Assembly: GCF_964026565.1 (NCBI RefSeq)
Contig: NZ_OZ032162.1
Location: 1,674,001 to 1,738,000, forward strand
DNA: 64,000 nt
Direction of reading: 5' to 3'
Source: Rickettsia endosymbiont of Ceutorhynchus obstrictus
GTDB taxonomy: Bacteria; Pseudomonadota; Alphaproteobacteria; Rickettsiales; Rickettsiaceae
The notes under the pieces were generated by a model. It did no database searches. It saw only the letters and a program-made list of their open reading frames with translations, and was not told the origin of the DNA. Of the stretch, positions 19,181-29,100 are shown in pieces (within the stretch, counting starts at the first letter, position 1; every line of letters starts with the position of its first letter). The translations under genes and the position numbers were made by a program.

Positions 19181-19218
19181 AATGAAGCATTTTAAGTTAA
19201 TGCTTCATTCTTTTTCTT
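19181..19218 (+). terminator. Probable rho-independent terminator
   Basis: AATGAAGCATT pairs perfectly with AATGCTTCATT (11 bp, 7-nt loop), followed by CTTTTTCTT. It lies about 180 nt after the AAA ATPase and 100 nt before the STAND gene, and insulates the two. Confidence 0.6.
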
Positions 19219-19310
19219 GTCTAACATAAAATTTCTATTGACTTTTAATAGAAAAATCATAAATCTTTACAGCTAGAAATTTAGAATAGTAAAATAATAG
19301 TAAAAATATT

Positions 19311-21563
19311 ATGAAAAAATATATATTAGTAATAATTATGCTTTTAACGAATAAGGTTGTATCTGCACAAGAGCAAATAAATAATCTTGTTGTACCGGTT
19401 AGTTATTTTATTAATCACGTATCGCAATTGGAAAAGCTGGGAAGTAATCTAACTAAATATAAGCAGTCTAGCATAGTAGGGATAAGCGGTATGGGTAAAA
19501 CGCAGCTTGCTAGAATGTATGCTTACGAAAATAAAGCAAATTATGATCTTATTTGGTTTATTGATTGCAATCTAGATATTGAGCAACAATTACTAAGATT
19601 AGCAAAATCTATTAATACCCAATTAAAATCTCCGATGATTTCAGAAGATGTCGCAATAGTAAGGAAGGATTTAATGACTTATCTAGCAAGTAAAGATAGA
19701 TGGTTATTGGTGTTTGATAATTTAAAAATAAAGGAAAATAAGAAAGTAGCAGATTTTATTAATTGGGAGCATAACGGGAATGTTATATTCTGTTCTCAAG
19801 ATAGTGAGCTATTACCTCATATAATAAAAGTAAACGCTTTTAGTAAAACAGAGTCTATAGCACTTGCAAAAAATATTTTAGAAAATAAAAACCCGGAATC
19901 AATAGAGTTTTTAGCCCAGGAATTCGGAGGTTATCCGATACTTATGGTTCAAGGTGCCCAACTATTAAATCAGGTACAAGGTTTAAACCTCGAGGAATAT
20001 AAGAAAAAGATACGGGCATCCGATGATAAAATTGAGCTAAATATAAAGCTTGCCATTAATGAATTAAAGCCAACTGCTAAAAAATTATTAAATGAAATAG
20101 CTTTAATAAATAATCAAAGTTTTTCAAAAGAATTATTAAACTCTATTACTGAAGATAAAAATACTCTAGATGATGACATTTATCAGCTTTCTAAATTTGC
20201 ATTGATCTCAAATATTGATCCTAATGAGGTTAACCCGGTATTTGAGATGCATGATATTATAGTTGAAAAAATATTACAAATAAATGGAAGTAAAGAGAAC
20301 AAAAAACATCTTGAGCAGCTTGCTACTAACCTATTAAATTCTATACCTAAAAGTGTAGTGAAGGGTCGTATTTTTAGGAATGCTAAAACTGTGTCAGAAA
20401 ATATCGAAATAATCACAAAAAATGCAGAAAAGTATGATGTCTCAATATATAAGCTTCTAGAATTAAAATTACATCTAATTGTACAAGCTATTAATTCTTC
20501 TAATTTAAATAATGCTAAAAAATTAGTAGATTGGTTGGATAACAAGGATCAAGAAAAGAAGTTTAAACTATGGAAAATGAATAATGAAGAAAAACGTGAC
20601 TATGCGGCATATTTAGGGCTTATAGGATGGTATTATAGAAATTGTGCAGATCATCAGGAGGCAATTAAGTATGATAAGAGAGCAAAAGAAGTATTTGATG
20701 AAGTTAAAGGATATGATTCTTTTAAATGTAATGTAATTTATGGTTCAGCTATATCTAACATTGAGCGTGGAGATATTAATGAGGCAGAAAAAAATATTCA
20801 AATAATAGAAAATATGTTTAATCAAAATTTAGTAGATAAAGCCGATATTGCAACTTTATATTATGCCAAAGCTAAATTATTTTTTATTCAAGGTAAATAT
20901 GATGAAGCATTAAAGCAAATTGATAATTCTATAAATATATGTGTGGAAAATGGAGTGAATTCTAAAGACTTATTCCTGACAGGATATTATATATTTAAAG
21001 TAGAGATATTAAATAATCTTGGTAGATATCAAGAAGCTTATTCGCAGGCAGAGCAAGTATATAATATGAATAAGCCGAGCAAGAAAGAAGACCATCAAAT
21101 ATTTGGGCGTATTTTTACTCAGATGTCTAGAGCTGAACTAGGACTTAAGAAAGCTAAAGAAGCTTTAGAATATGCCAGAAAAGCTAAAACAATCTACATT
21201 AATGATCCAATGAGACCTAACAGTAATATTATTACATCGCCGGACATATATTTAGCCAAGGCATTTGTTGCAGAAGGGGATGCTTTAGCCGCTCTTAATA
21301 AAAATGAAGAAGCAGTTACGTCTTATGCAACAGCAGAAAATATATATTGGAATAACTATCGAGATAATATGAAAAATGTCGATGAAATAAGTATTATGTA
21401 TCTTGCAGCTGCTAAAGCTAGTTGCGGCGTACCTAAAGACAGTGCTATACCTCAAAAATTTTGGTACAAGAAATTTCGTAATCATCATATAGAAAAATTT
21501 GGAGGTGATCACCCACGAAGTAGAGAAATTTTAAATTTGAAATGTTATAGCCCAAGTTACTAA
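19311..21563 (+). CDS. Secreted-type STAND NTPase (NB-ARC) with TPR repeats, 750 aa
   Basis: The first 19 residues form a typical Sec signal peptide (lysine pair, hydrophobic ILVIIMLL core, cleavage after VVSA). An NB-ARC-like NTPase follows: P-loop GISGMGKT (57-64), Walker B WLLVFDNL (131-138), GYP (207-209) of the STAND GxP type, and a winged-helix region to about 330. The rest (about 360-720) is TPR-like helices with motifs such as GDINEAEKN and GKYDEALKQID. STAND proteins normally work in a cytoplasm; the export signal suggests delivery across the inner membrane, perhaps towards the host. A TTGACT at 19238 may be the -35 box. Confidence 0.72.
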   Translation: MKKYILVIIMLLTNKVVSAQEQINNLVVPVSYFINHVSQLEKLGSNLTKYKQSSIVGISGMGKTQLARMYAYENKANYDLIWFIDCNLDIEQQLLRLAKSINTQLKSPMISEDVAIVRKDLMTYLASKDRWLLVFDNLKIKENKKVADFINWEHNGNVIFCSQDSELLPHIIKVNAFSKTESIALAKNILENKNPESIEFLAQEFGGYPILMVQGAQLLNQVQGLNLEEYKKKIRASDDKIELNIKLAINELKPTAKKLLNEIALINNQSFSKELLNSITEDKNTLDDDIYQLSKFALISNIDPNEVNPVFEMHDIIVEKILQINGSKENKKHLEQLATNLLNSIPKSVVKGRIFRNAKTVSENIEIITKNAEKYDVSIYKLLELKLHLIVQAINSSNLNNAKKLVDWLDNKDQEKKFKLWKMNNEEKRDYAAYLGLIGWYYRNCADHQEAIKYDKRAKEVFDEVKGYDSFKCNVIYGSAISNIERGDINEAEKNIQIIENMFNQNLVDKADIATLYYAKAKLFFIQGKYDEALKQIDNSINICVENGVNSKDLFLTGYYIFKVEILNNLGRYQEAYSQAEQVYNMNKPSKKEDHQIFGRIFTQMSRAELGLKKAKEALEYARKAKTIYINDPMRPNSNIITSPDIYLAKAFVAEGDALAALNKNEEAVTSYATAENIYWNNYRDNMKNVDEISIMYLAAAKASCGVPKDSAIPQKFWYKKFRNHHIEKFGGDHPRSREILNLKCYSPSY

Positions 21564-21990
21564 TATATTAAAAAATCTAATTGACTTTTAGTGGCGTTGT
21601 TGCATGGCTCGAAATCCTTATAAAAAAACACCGTCATTGCGAGGAAGGGCGTAGTCTAACATACCTTAGATATAAGTATATCCTGCTTTGAAAGTTATAA
21701 AATTCTTACCTCGAATAAATGTTATTTATCTAAGAATTATTTCGTAAATGTAACATGCTTACAAACGATTGAATCTCTACTTAAGTATTACACCGGCTTT
21801 ATACCTCAAAATATTACCTTATTATTTTTCATTATGCTTTTCAGTTAGTTTCTTTTCTAGATAACACCGATTTACAAAAATTTTTTAAATATCGATTAAA
21901 GCACGCTTTAAGTAGACATATAACAGATTATACCTTAGGTAATTTAAACTCTTACTTAAGGTACCAACTAAAAATAAGGATAATATTTTT
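21564..21990. other. Intergenic region with a truncated repeat
   Basis: A half copy of the GTCATTGCGAGG repeat (GGCGTTGTTGCATGGCTCG to GCGAGGAAGGGCGTAGTCT, 21593-21656) is cut before its second arm. The rest is AT-rich with no supported gene. Confidence 0.55.
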
Positions 21991-22326
21991 ATGAATAGGG
22001 TAGAAACAAGAATTTTTAACTATGGAAAAAATATAGATGCAAATTTAAAAAACATTTCTAAACAAATAGATGAAATAAAGGAATTACTAGATATACAGCT
22101 AAATTCAGAAAGCTTCAGACAAGATAAATTTAAAGACGAGCTAAGCTACCGTACTAAAGTAGGTGAGTACAGGCGAATGTCAAAAAATTTGCTTGTATCA
22201 AGCGATCGAGATGACGCGGTATTTCCGGCAGATAAAGGGTTTATAAGTGAATGGGATGATGAAGATGATGAGGATTACTTAGATGATAAAGGATGGATAA
22301 AACTTCCACCGGCAAAATCAGAATGA
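21991..22326 (+). CDS. Small acidic protein with an in-frame RPE-1 insertion, 111 aa
   Basis: Residues 1-34 form a short coiled-coil helix (NYGKNIDANLKNISKQIDEI). Residues 35 to about 77 are the translation of an RPE-1 element (22094-22222, TACAGCTAAATTCAGAAAGC...). The tail is very acidic (SEWDDEDDEDYLDDKG). RPE-1 elements inserted in frame inside Rickettsia proteins are documented, so the gene could be functional. No function is recognised. GGATAATATTTTT precedes the ATG, a weak ribosome site. Confidence 0.55.
   Translation: MNRVETRIFNYGKNIDANLKNISKQIDEIKELLDIQLNSESFRQDKFKDELSYRTKVGEYRRMSKNLLVSSDRDDAVFPADKGFISEWDDEDDEDYLDDKGWIKLPPAKSE
22094..22222 (+). repeat. RPE-1 inside a coding frame
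   Basis: The 5' part matches the other RPE-1 copies. The 3' end differs: after CTTGTATCAAGC it continues GATCGAGATGACGCGGTA instead of the GAATTTAGCTGTA arm, and the copy at 22951 shares that alternative end. It adds about 43 codons to the host gene without a stop. Confidence 0.8.
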
Positions 22327-22627
22327 ATCTATATTTTTTCATGCTTTACAAAAGCTTCTATTAAGATGATGAATAATAGATAACTAGAACTCATAGAGAG
22401 ATTATACACTTATTATCCATAGATACTCCTATACGTGTTATCATGGTTCCTTCACCATTATCTTTTTGATTTAATAAACGCAACTTTAGCACAATATTTA
22501 TCTACTATATAAAATAATACAACTAAATCAGTGTTTAAAAATATTTCCTTTACTTTATAAATAATTAATATGTAATGTGCGTTTTTAATTTAATAAAAAA
22601 TTAACAATTCTAGCACCTAAACTAGAA

Positions 22628-22702
22628 TGGTGACCCCTACGGGAATCGAACCCGTGTTACCACCGTGAAAGGGTGGTGTCCTAACCGCTAGACGAAGGGG
22701 CC
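22628..22702 (-). tRNA. tRNA-Glu (anticodon TTC)
   Basis: On the minus strand the acceptor GGCCCCT pairs with AGGGGTC (one G-U). The anticodon arm is CCACC-CTTTCAC-GGTGG, with anticodon TTC. The T arm is ACGGGTTCGATTCCCGT, and CCA is encoded (22628-22630). Confidence 0.96.
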
Positions 22703-22891
22703 TTTATTTAAAGGATAACAAGCTAAAGTTTTATACATCATCCTTGAAAATATTGCAAGCATGAAATTATGGGTATTTAGGAGCTATGTTAACACGAACT
22801 ATGGATAAGTTCTTATCCTAAATTCGCGTTATTAAGGTCTATACATCAAATTTCGCGAGTCTCGCTTGTACTCAACTAGTAATCTAACGCG

Positions 22892-22931
22892 AACTATGGA
22901 TAAGTTTTAGCTCAAAAACTTATCCATAGTT
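22892..22931. repeat. Perfect 17-bp stem hairpin
   Basis: AACTATGGATAAGTTTT pairs perfectly with AAAACTTATCCATAGTT around a 6-nt loop. Related half-size forms are at 22797 and 19025. It is probably a small mobile palindrome. Confidence 0.65.
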
Positions 22932-22950
22932 GGTTACTCTACGCGTAGCG

Positions 22951-23080
22951 TACGGCTAAATTCAGAAAGCTTCAGACAAGATGAATTTAAAGGTGAGCCT
23001 GCGCTAGCCGTTAATAATAGGTGAACACAGGCGAATCCAGAAAAATTCGCTTGTATCAAGCGATCGCGATGACGCTGTAG
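22951..23080. repeat. RPE-1 type element, variant 3' end
   Basis: Starts TACGGCTAAATTCAGAAAGC and ends CAAGCGATCGCGATGACGCTGTA, the same alternative 3' end as the copy within the gene at 21991. Confidence 0.75.
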
Positions 23081-23108
23081 CTCGCTCTAAAATTTAACGT
23101 CTATACCT

Positions 23109-24158
23109 TTAACGTTGACGTATTGAGGATGATCTCACATTATTAGGAGTGCTAGGCGGCATGAGTGAGGTAGAGATGTCTACGGCAGCAGGATGATCCG
23201 TCCGAATTTTACGGATAATTTGTTGTTGTTTAAGATTATTAATTTTTTGTATCCCGGCATTTGCTATGGATTTAGTGATTTTAGCAGTTTCTGCTAATAA
23301 TTCCTTTGAGCTTTGTAGTCGGTCGATTTGTTCATAATGATTTTTAAGAAATTTTTCTTTAACCCTATTATCGACTCCTTTCAATTCGGCATATGTTTTG
23401 TATAATCCCTTTAAATTTGCTTTAGTTGTTACCATTTGTTTTTCAGGAGATTCTTTAAAGATTGACTTAATAGAATTTATAAAAATACTACCTATTTCTT
23501 TGATTATATCTATTGCAGGTGATACTATTTCCTTTATTCCTTCGTAAATTTTTTGTAAGCCATTAGTAATAATGTTTGATACTTTAGCTTCGTATTCTTG
23601 AGGTATAGGAGATATGTTAGCAATTATATTACTCATTTCTTCAAGTTTACTAGCTAGATTAGTTAATGATTTCTTTTCTTGTACATCGTTATATTGATGA
23701 GCAAATGCATCAGCTATACCCGTTTGTACGTCAAGGTTAGCTGTGATGATTGATTTAGTATCATCAAAGGAAAATCCTACAGGTGTTTTTTTGTTAGTCT
23801 CATTAGAAGGATTATGAGTGATATATGATAAGTCTGTTGCTGATGTTTTTTGTCTTATGGGACTATCAGCTTTTAGTCTGTTCAGTCTATCACGTAGTGC
23901 TTGATCTTGTCGGTTACCTAATTCTTTACTTTTTGCTTCGAGTTTAACCTCCGACTGTATTTGCGCTAGTAATTTATCTACTTCATCATCGGAATGCGAA
24001 TCTTTACCCCATAATTTATCTAATCTTGCATTAAATTGATCAAAGTTGTTCATCTCATTTTGTAAATCTTTTTCTGATCGTTCTGTAAGTTTTGCCACTC
24101 TTGCTTCCAATTCTTGCAATGATCTAGCATTAAATATTTCATTATTTCTTTTAGACAT
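23109..24158 (-). CDS. Hypothetical helical protein, 349 aa
   Basis: I do not recognise a family. The N-terminal 100 residues are charged and coiled-coil prone (SLQELEARVAKLTERSEKDL). A central amphipathic or weakly hydrophobic helix follows (EIVSPAIDIIKEIGSIFINS, about 215-240), then more helices and a Ser/Arg/Pro-rich tail. No signal peptide is seen. The composition suggests a cytosolic scaffold or an effector translocated by a leaderless route. The frame is intact and well separated from its neighbours. Confidence 0.65.
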   Translation of the reverse strand: MSKRNNEIFNARSLQELEARVAKLTERSEKDLQNEMNNFDQFNARLDKLWGKDSHSDDEVDKLLAQIQSEVKLEAKSKELGNRQDQALRDRLNRLKADSPIRQKTSATDLSYITHNPSNETNKKTPVGFSFDDTKSIITANLDVQTGIADAFAHQYNDVQEKKSLTNLASKLEEMSNIIANISPIPQEYEAKVSNIITNGLQKIYEGIKEIVSPAIDIIKEIGSIFINSIKSIFKESPEKQMVTTKANLKGLYKTYAELKGVDNRVKEKFLKNHYEQIDRLQSSKELLAETAKITKSIANAGIQKINNLKQQQIIRKIRTDHPAAVDISTSLMPPSTPNNVRSSSIRQR

Positions 24159-24598
24159 TTGTTACCTTTAATATTACTATTTATTCAACCTAAAGTAGCT
24201 ATTTAAGTCGAATCAAAAAATCAATTAACTATTTTATATCATTAATATTTATTATTTGTAATAAATATCAGCTAAGTTCTATAATTAAGTTTTGTCGGTA
24301 TTGACCATTATTATACTTTTTATTAGTTGTGGCGTTGTTGCATGGCTACCGGAATCGTCATGGCGAGCAACTGCAAGGAGCGCGGCAATCTAGTGTTTGT
24401 CATGCTGAACTTGTTTCAGCATCTATTAAAAAGATCCTGAAATAAATTCAGGATGACAGAAAAGTATTTTTCCTGGATTGCCACGTCGGCACTTTGTGCC
24501 TCCTCGCAATGACGGGGTAAGATCGAGCCATACAACAAGGCTCTTAATAACTAATATAGTAATTTTGATCTTTAAGACTACCTAAATGGTAAGAACGG
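24159..24598. other. Intergenic region, mostly a nested repeat
   Basis: The repeat at 24331-24540 occupies half of it. The remainder is AT-rich, with nothing else recognised. Confidence 0.55.
24331..24540. repeat. Palindromic repeat with inverted inner element
   Basis: Outer ends are GGCGTTGTTGCATGGCTACC and CGAGCCATACAACAAG, with arms GTCATGGCGAG / CTCGCAATGAC. The inner element GTCATGCTGAACTTGTTTC... to ...AAATTCAGGATGAC is the reverse complement of that in the repeat at 12502-12712. Confidence 0.8.
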
Positions 24599-25954
24599 TT
24601 ATATATTACCGACGGTGCGGTGTTCTTCCGCTTCTAAAAACTTCTCTAATTCATTTCTAGTATATTTTTTTTCAACAAGCTTTACTTCCTTATCAAAAAT
24701 ATGCCGAACGGCTTTTTCTTCTAGAGCCGGTCCTTTAAGCTGTTCAACTGCCTTTTGATTATTTTTATAAAATTCAAATATCATATTTTCTTGCCCCGGG
24801 AAGTTTCTAGCTTGGGACATAATCACGTTTCTAAGATCATCCGACTCTATCCGTAAATCTTTAATTTTTACGTACTTTGCTAGCATTAAGCCGATTTTCA
24901 CACGGCGCAGCGCTAGTTTATTATAATATTCGTTTATTTCTTCCGGCGATTTACCTTTAAATAACGATTCTTCGCCATCGCTTCCGTTGGTTTCATTCTT
25001 GTCGGTTTCGGACTTTAAAATATTCTTTTCTTGAACAAGTAAAGATTCCGGTACATCAAAATTTAACAATTTATCTAGCTGATCGAATAAACTCATTTTC
25101 ATGATAGTATTAATAGCTTCTTCCGCTTCGCTTTCTATTTTTTTCGTGAAATGCCCACGTAATTCTTCTAAACTATTAGCGTGAAATTTTTTGGCGAATT
25201 CATCATTGACAACGGTAGGCTCGGCGGTATGCACCGCTTTTATCTGTACTACAAAACGAGCCGGTTTACCGGCAATATCTTTTGCATGGTAATCTTCCGG
25301 AAAAGTTACGTTTACTTCTACTTCGCTTCCTACTTTTGAGCCGATTAGTTGTTTTTCAAAACCGGGAATAAGACTATTACTACCGATTACTAATTTATAA
25401 TCGGTAAGTTTACTACCTTCAAAAATTTTATCGTCTATATATCCGATCGCATCAATAGTAGCTTGATCGCCTTTTTTAATTTTCGCCGTGCTTTCTTTAC
25501 TATAGCTTTTTGTTAATTCGGCAAGTTTGTTGATTTGTTCGTTAACATCATTTTCTTGCACTATCAATTTTGGTCTATCAATAGAAATTTTTGTAAAATC
25601 AGGAATTGCAATTTCAGGTAATAACTCTAGTTTTAAAGTAAATTCTAGGTCTTTGTTATTCTCATTTTGTAAATCTTCAATCTTTGGATTACCGATAATA
25701 TTTAACTTCTTATCTTCAATAACATGGCTAACATTATGGTTAATTTTATGTTCGACTATGTCTTGCCTAACTGATTTTTCGTATTTTTGTTTAACGATGG
25801 CAATAGGTACTTTACCGGCGCGAAAGCCCGCAAGCTTAACTTTTTTTGTTAAATTAAGTAACTCTTTTTGAATCTCATCGTTAATTTCATTTGAAGGAAT
25901 TGAAATTTTTGCATGAAAATCCAATCCTTCGCTTTTCAGTACGGTAACTTGCAT
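24599..25954 (-). CDS. tig: Trigger factor (ribosome-associated chaperone), 451 aa
   Basis: Trigger factor binds the ribosome exit tunnel through its N-terminal domain. The signature GFRAGKVPIAIVKQKY is at about 44-59. The FKBP-type prolyl isomerase domain lies at about 155-245 (KKGDQATIDAIGYIDD, LIPGFEKQLIGSKVG, NVTFPEDYHAKDIAGKPA). A long helical C-terminal arm domain follows. It is intact and of normal length. Its 5' side may abut the prophage boundary. Confidence 0.95.
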   Translation of the reverse strand: MQVTVLKSEGLDFHAKISIPSNEINDEIQKELLNLTKKVKLAGFRAGKVPIAIVKQKYEKSVRQDIVEHKINHNVSHVIEDKKLNIIGNPKIEDLQNENNKDLEFTLKLELLPEIAIPDFTKISIDRPKLIVQENDVNEQINKLAELTKSYSKESTAKIKKGDQATIDAIGYIDDKIFEGSKLTDYKLVIGSNSLIPGFEKQLIGSKVGSEVEVNVTFPEDYHAKDIAGKPARFVVQIKAVHTAEPTVVNDEFAKKFHANSLEELRGHFTKKIESEAEEAINTIMKMSLFDQLDKLLNFDVPESLLVQEKNILKSETDKNETNGSDGEESLFKGKSPEEINEYYNKLALRRVKIGLMLAKYVKIKDLRIESDDLRNVIMSQARNFPGQENMIFEFYKNNQKAVEQLKGPALEEKAVRHIFDKEVKLVEKKYTRNELEKFLEAEEHRTVGNI

Positions 25955-25988
25955 TCTATTAATCTCGTCAACTAAATATTATAAATTT

Positions 25989-25996
25989 ATGGTACG
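25989..25996. other. Candidate left attachment core (ATGGTACG)
   Basis: ATGGTACG here is identical to 63690-63697, where TGGT is the CCA end plus discriminator of tRNA-Leu (complement strand). It lies just upstream of tig and before the first prophage-linked gene. Eight identical bases is weak evidence on its own; the positions, which enclose a 37.7-kb phage, are what make it notable. Confidence 0.3.
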
Positions 25997-26127
25997 CCGT
26001 AGTGTACAGCTTGCTAACCAATATAGACCAAAGAATAGGAATTTGCAACACTTTTAGCATGAAAGAAGGTTATACGTAATTGTAACAAAAACCTATTCAA
26101 CAAGCGGGGGCAAATTGCCCCTTCTCT

Positions 26128-29100
26128 TTATATAGTACTATCCACGCCCAATATAGTAACGTCATCATTTATATTTTGCGGCTCTATTAATTTGTCAATT
26201 TGGTTTTCTATAATCATAAGCTTTAATTTTGTAGATTTATCAACTATAAGCTCTTGCATATTAGCAGTTATTTTCTCTATATCGGTTATATTATTAAGTT
26301 CTTTAGCTTTGTGTATTATATCCTTTATAGTGTCTTTTATTATAGCTTTATCTTTTGCATTTATTACAATATTAGTAGCTACTTTATCGTTTATTCCATC
26401 AGCCAACTTTTGAAAACTCATTAAATTTTTATTTCGCTGTAGGTATTTCTCAATTATAACTTCGTTTTGTTGACCTATATTATTTTGTCCTAAATCTAAA
26501 TCCGTAATAATAATATTTTCTCTCAAAGCTTTTATAATTGCTTTTGTCCCTTCATAAGTTATATTATTCAATGCAATAACGAGATACTTTAAACTATTGT
26601 TGTTTTTCAGGAATTCACTTATTAGCTTTGCTCCTTCATCACCTATATTATTATTGTGTAAATCTAAATATACAATAGTATTATTTAATTTTAGGGCTTC
26701 AATAATTGCCTTAATTCCTGTAATACCTATCTTATTTTCGCCAAGGTAAATATGTGTAAGAGTATTAACCTGTAAAATTTCAGCTAATATCGATATTTTT
26801 TGATCGCCTAAGTCACTACAACTAAAACTAAATTTTTCTAGCCGCTTATTTGCTAAAGCTTCGGTAATGATTTTTATACCTTTATCGCTTATTTGAGTAC
26901 CAAAAAAACTAACCTTAGTGATTGTAGCAATATTTCTTAATTTATTCGCCATTAGTTTTGCTGCTTCATCACTTATTGTTGGAAAACAAATATTTACAGA
27001 AATATCATTATTAGAAAAACTATTTACTAATTCGTTAAGCTCATTATTTAAGGAATCTGTAAGTATTTGTGCGTGTTGTTCTTCATATTTCTTTACTGCA
27101 TTTGTTTTATTAACTAGATTATCTTTTTTATTCGTTAATAAATCACATATATTTTTAAAGCCATTTTTTGTAGCTAAACTTAAAGCTGTATCACCATTTT
27201 TATTTACGTGATTAATAGCTTCATTAGACATTTTAAGAATAAGCAATTCACAAACTTTGTCTAAACTATTACTAGCAGCCCAAGTTAAAGCCGTATTGCC
27301 ATTATTATTAACTTGATTAATAGCCTGATCGGTCATTTTAAGAATAAGCAATTCACAAACTTTGTCTAATCCCTTATGTGCAGCCAAAATTAATGCCGTA
27401 TAGCCGTTATTATTAACTTGATTAATAGCCTGATTAGACATTTTAGGGATTAATAGCTTACAAACCTTTTCTAAGCTCTTACTGGCAGCAAAAGTTAAAG
27501 CCGTATCGCCATTGCCATCAATTTTGTTAAGTATATCACCATTTAGCTTTTTAACTAAATTTTCTACTTCTTCTGCTTTACCTTTTTTTATTGCTAAAAT
27601 TAGTTGATTATATTTTAGAGCTTGTTGTTCTTCATGTTTCTTTTCTGTGTCTGCTTTATTAGCTAAATTATCTTTTTTATTTGTCAATAAATCACATATA
27701 TTTTTAAAACCGTTTTTTGTAGCTAAACTTAAAGCTGTGTTACCAGTATTATTAATCTGATTAATAGCTTGCTCCGTCATTTTCGGCATAAGCAGCTCGC
27801 ATACCTTTTCTAATCCTTTATTTGCAGCCCGAGTTAAAGCCGTTTCACCATTACTAGTAGTAACCTGATTAATAGCCTGAACAGACATTTTAGGTATTAG
27901 CATTTCGCAAACATTACTTAAGCCGCTACCCGCAGCCAAAGTTAAAGCTGTAACGCCATTACCATTAACGTTATTAATAGCCTGATCGGTCATTTTAGGT
28001 ATTAGTAGCTCACAAACCTTTTCTAAGCCTTTCCCAGCAGCTGCAGTTAAAGCCGTTTCACCGTTACTATTAACGTGATTAATAGCCTGATCAGTCATTT
28101 TAGGTATTAGTAGCTCACAAACCTTTTCTAAGCCATGACCTGCAGCCGAAGTTAAAGCCGTATCGCCGTCTTTATCAATCTGATTAATAGCCTGGTCGGA
28201 CATTTTATCAATAAGTAATTCACAAACTTTGCCTAAACTATTACTAGCAGCCAAAATTAGAGCCGTATCGCCGTTACTATTAACGTGATTAATAGCCTGA
28301 TCGGTCATTTTAGGTATAAGTAGCTCACAAACCTTTTCTAATCCCTTACCGGCAGCCAAAGTTAATGCCGTATTGCCGTTACTATTAACGTGATTAATAG
28401 CCTGATCGGTCATTTTAGGTATTAGTAGCTCACAAACCTTTTCTAAGCCTTTATTAGCAGCCAAAGTTAATGCCGTACTGCCGTTATTAGTAACCTGATT
28501 AATAGCCTGATCGGTCATTTTAGGTATTAGTAGCTCACAAACCTTTTCTAATCCCTTACCGGCAGCCAAAGTTAATGCCGTATTGCCGTTACTATTAACG
28601 TGATTAATAGCCTGATCGGTCATTTTAGGTATTAGTAGCTCACAAACCTTTTCTAAGCCTTTATTAGCAGCCAAAGTTAATGCCGTACTGCCGTTATTAG
28701 TAACCTGATTAATAGCCTGATCGGTCATTTTAGGTATTAGTAGCTCACAAACCTTTTCTAAGCCATGACCTGCAGCCGAAGTTAAAGCCGTATCGCCGTC
28801 TTTATCAATCTGATTAATAGCCTGGTCGGACATTTTATCAATAAGTAATTCACAAACTTTGCCTAAACTATTACTAGCAGCCAAAATTAGAGCCGTATCG
28901 CCGTTACTATTAACGTGATTAATAGCCTGATCGGTCATTTTAGGTATAAGTAGCTCACAAACCTTTTCTAATCCCTTACCGGCAGCCAAAGTTAATGCCG
29001 TATTGCCGTTACTATTAACGTGATTAATAGCCTGATCGGTCATTTTAGGTATTAGTAGCTCACAAACCTTTTCTAAGCCTTTATTAGCAGCCAAAGTTAA

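Larger units (their letters stand above)
22703..23108. other. Intergenic region with hairpin repeats and an RPE-1
   Basis: No gene. It holds AACTATGGATAAG hairpins (the strongest at 22892-22931) and an RPE-1 copy (22951-23080) next to the stop of the downstream minus-strand gene. Confidence 0.6.

Noticed and set aside
26103..26125. GGGGCAAATTGCCCC hairpin as terminator
   Set aside because: An equivalent sequence is coding in the paralogue at 13627, and no T run follows on the strand of the ankyrin gene.
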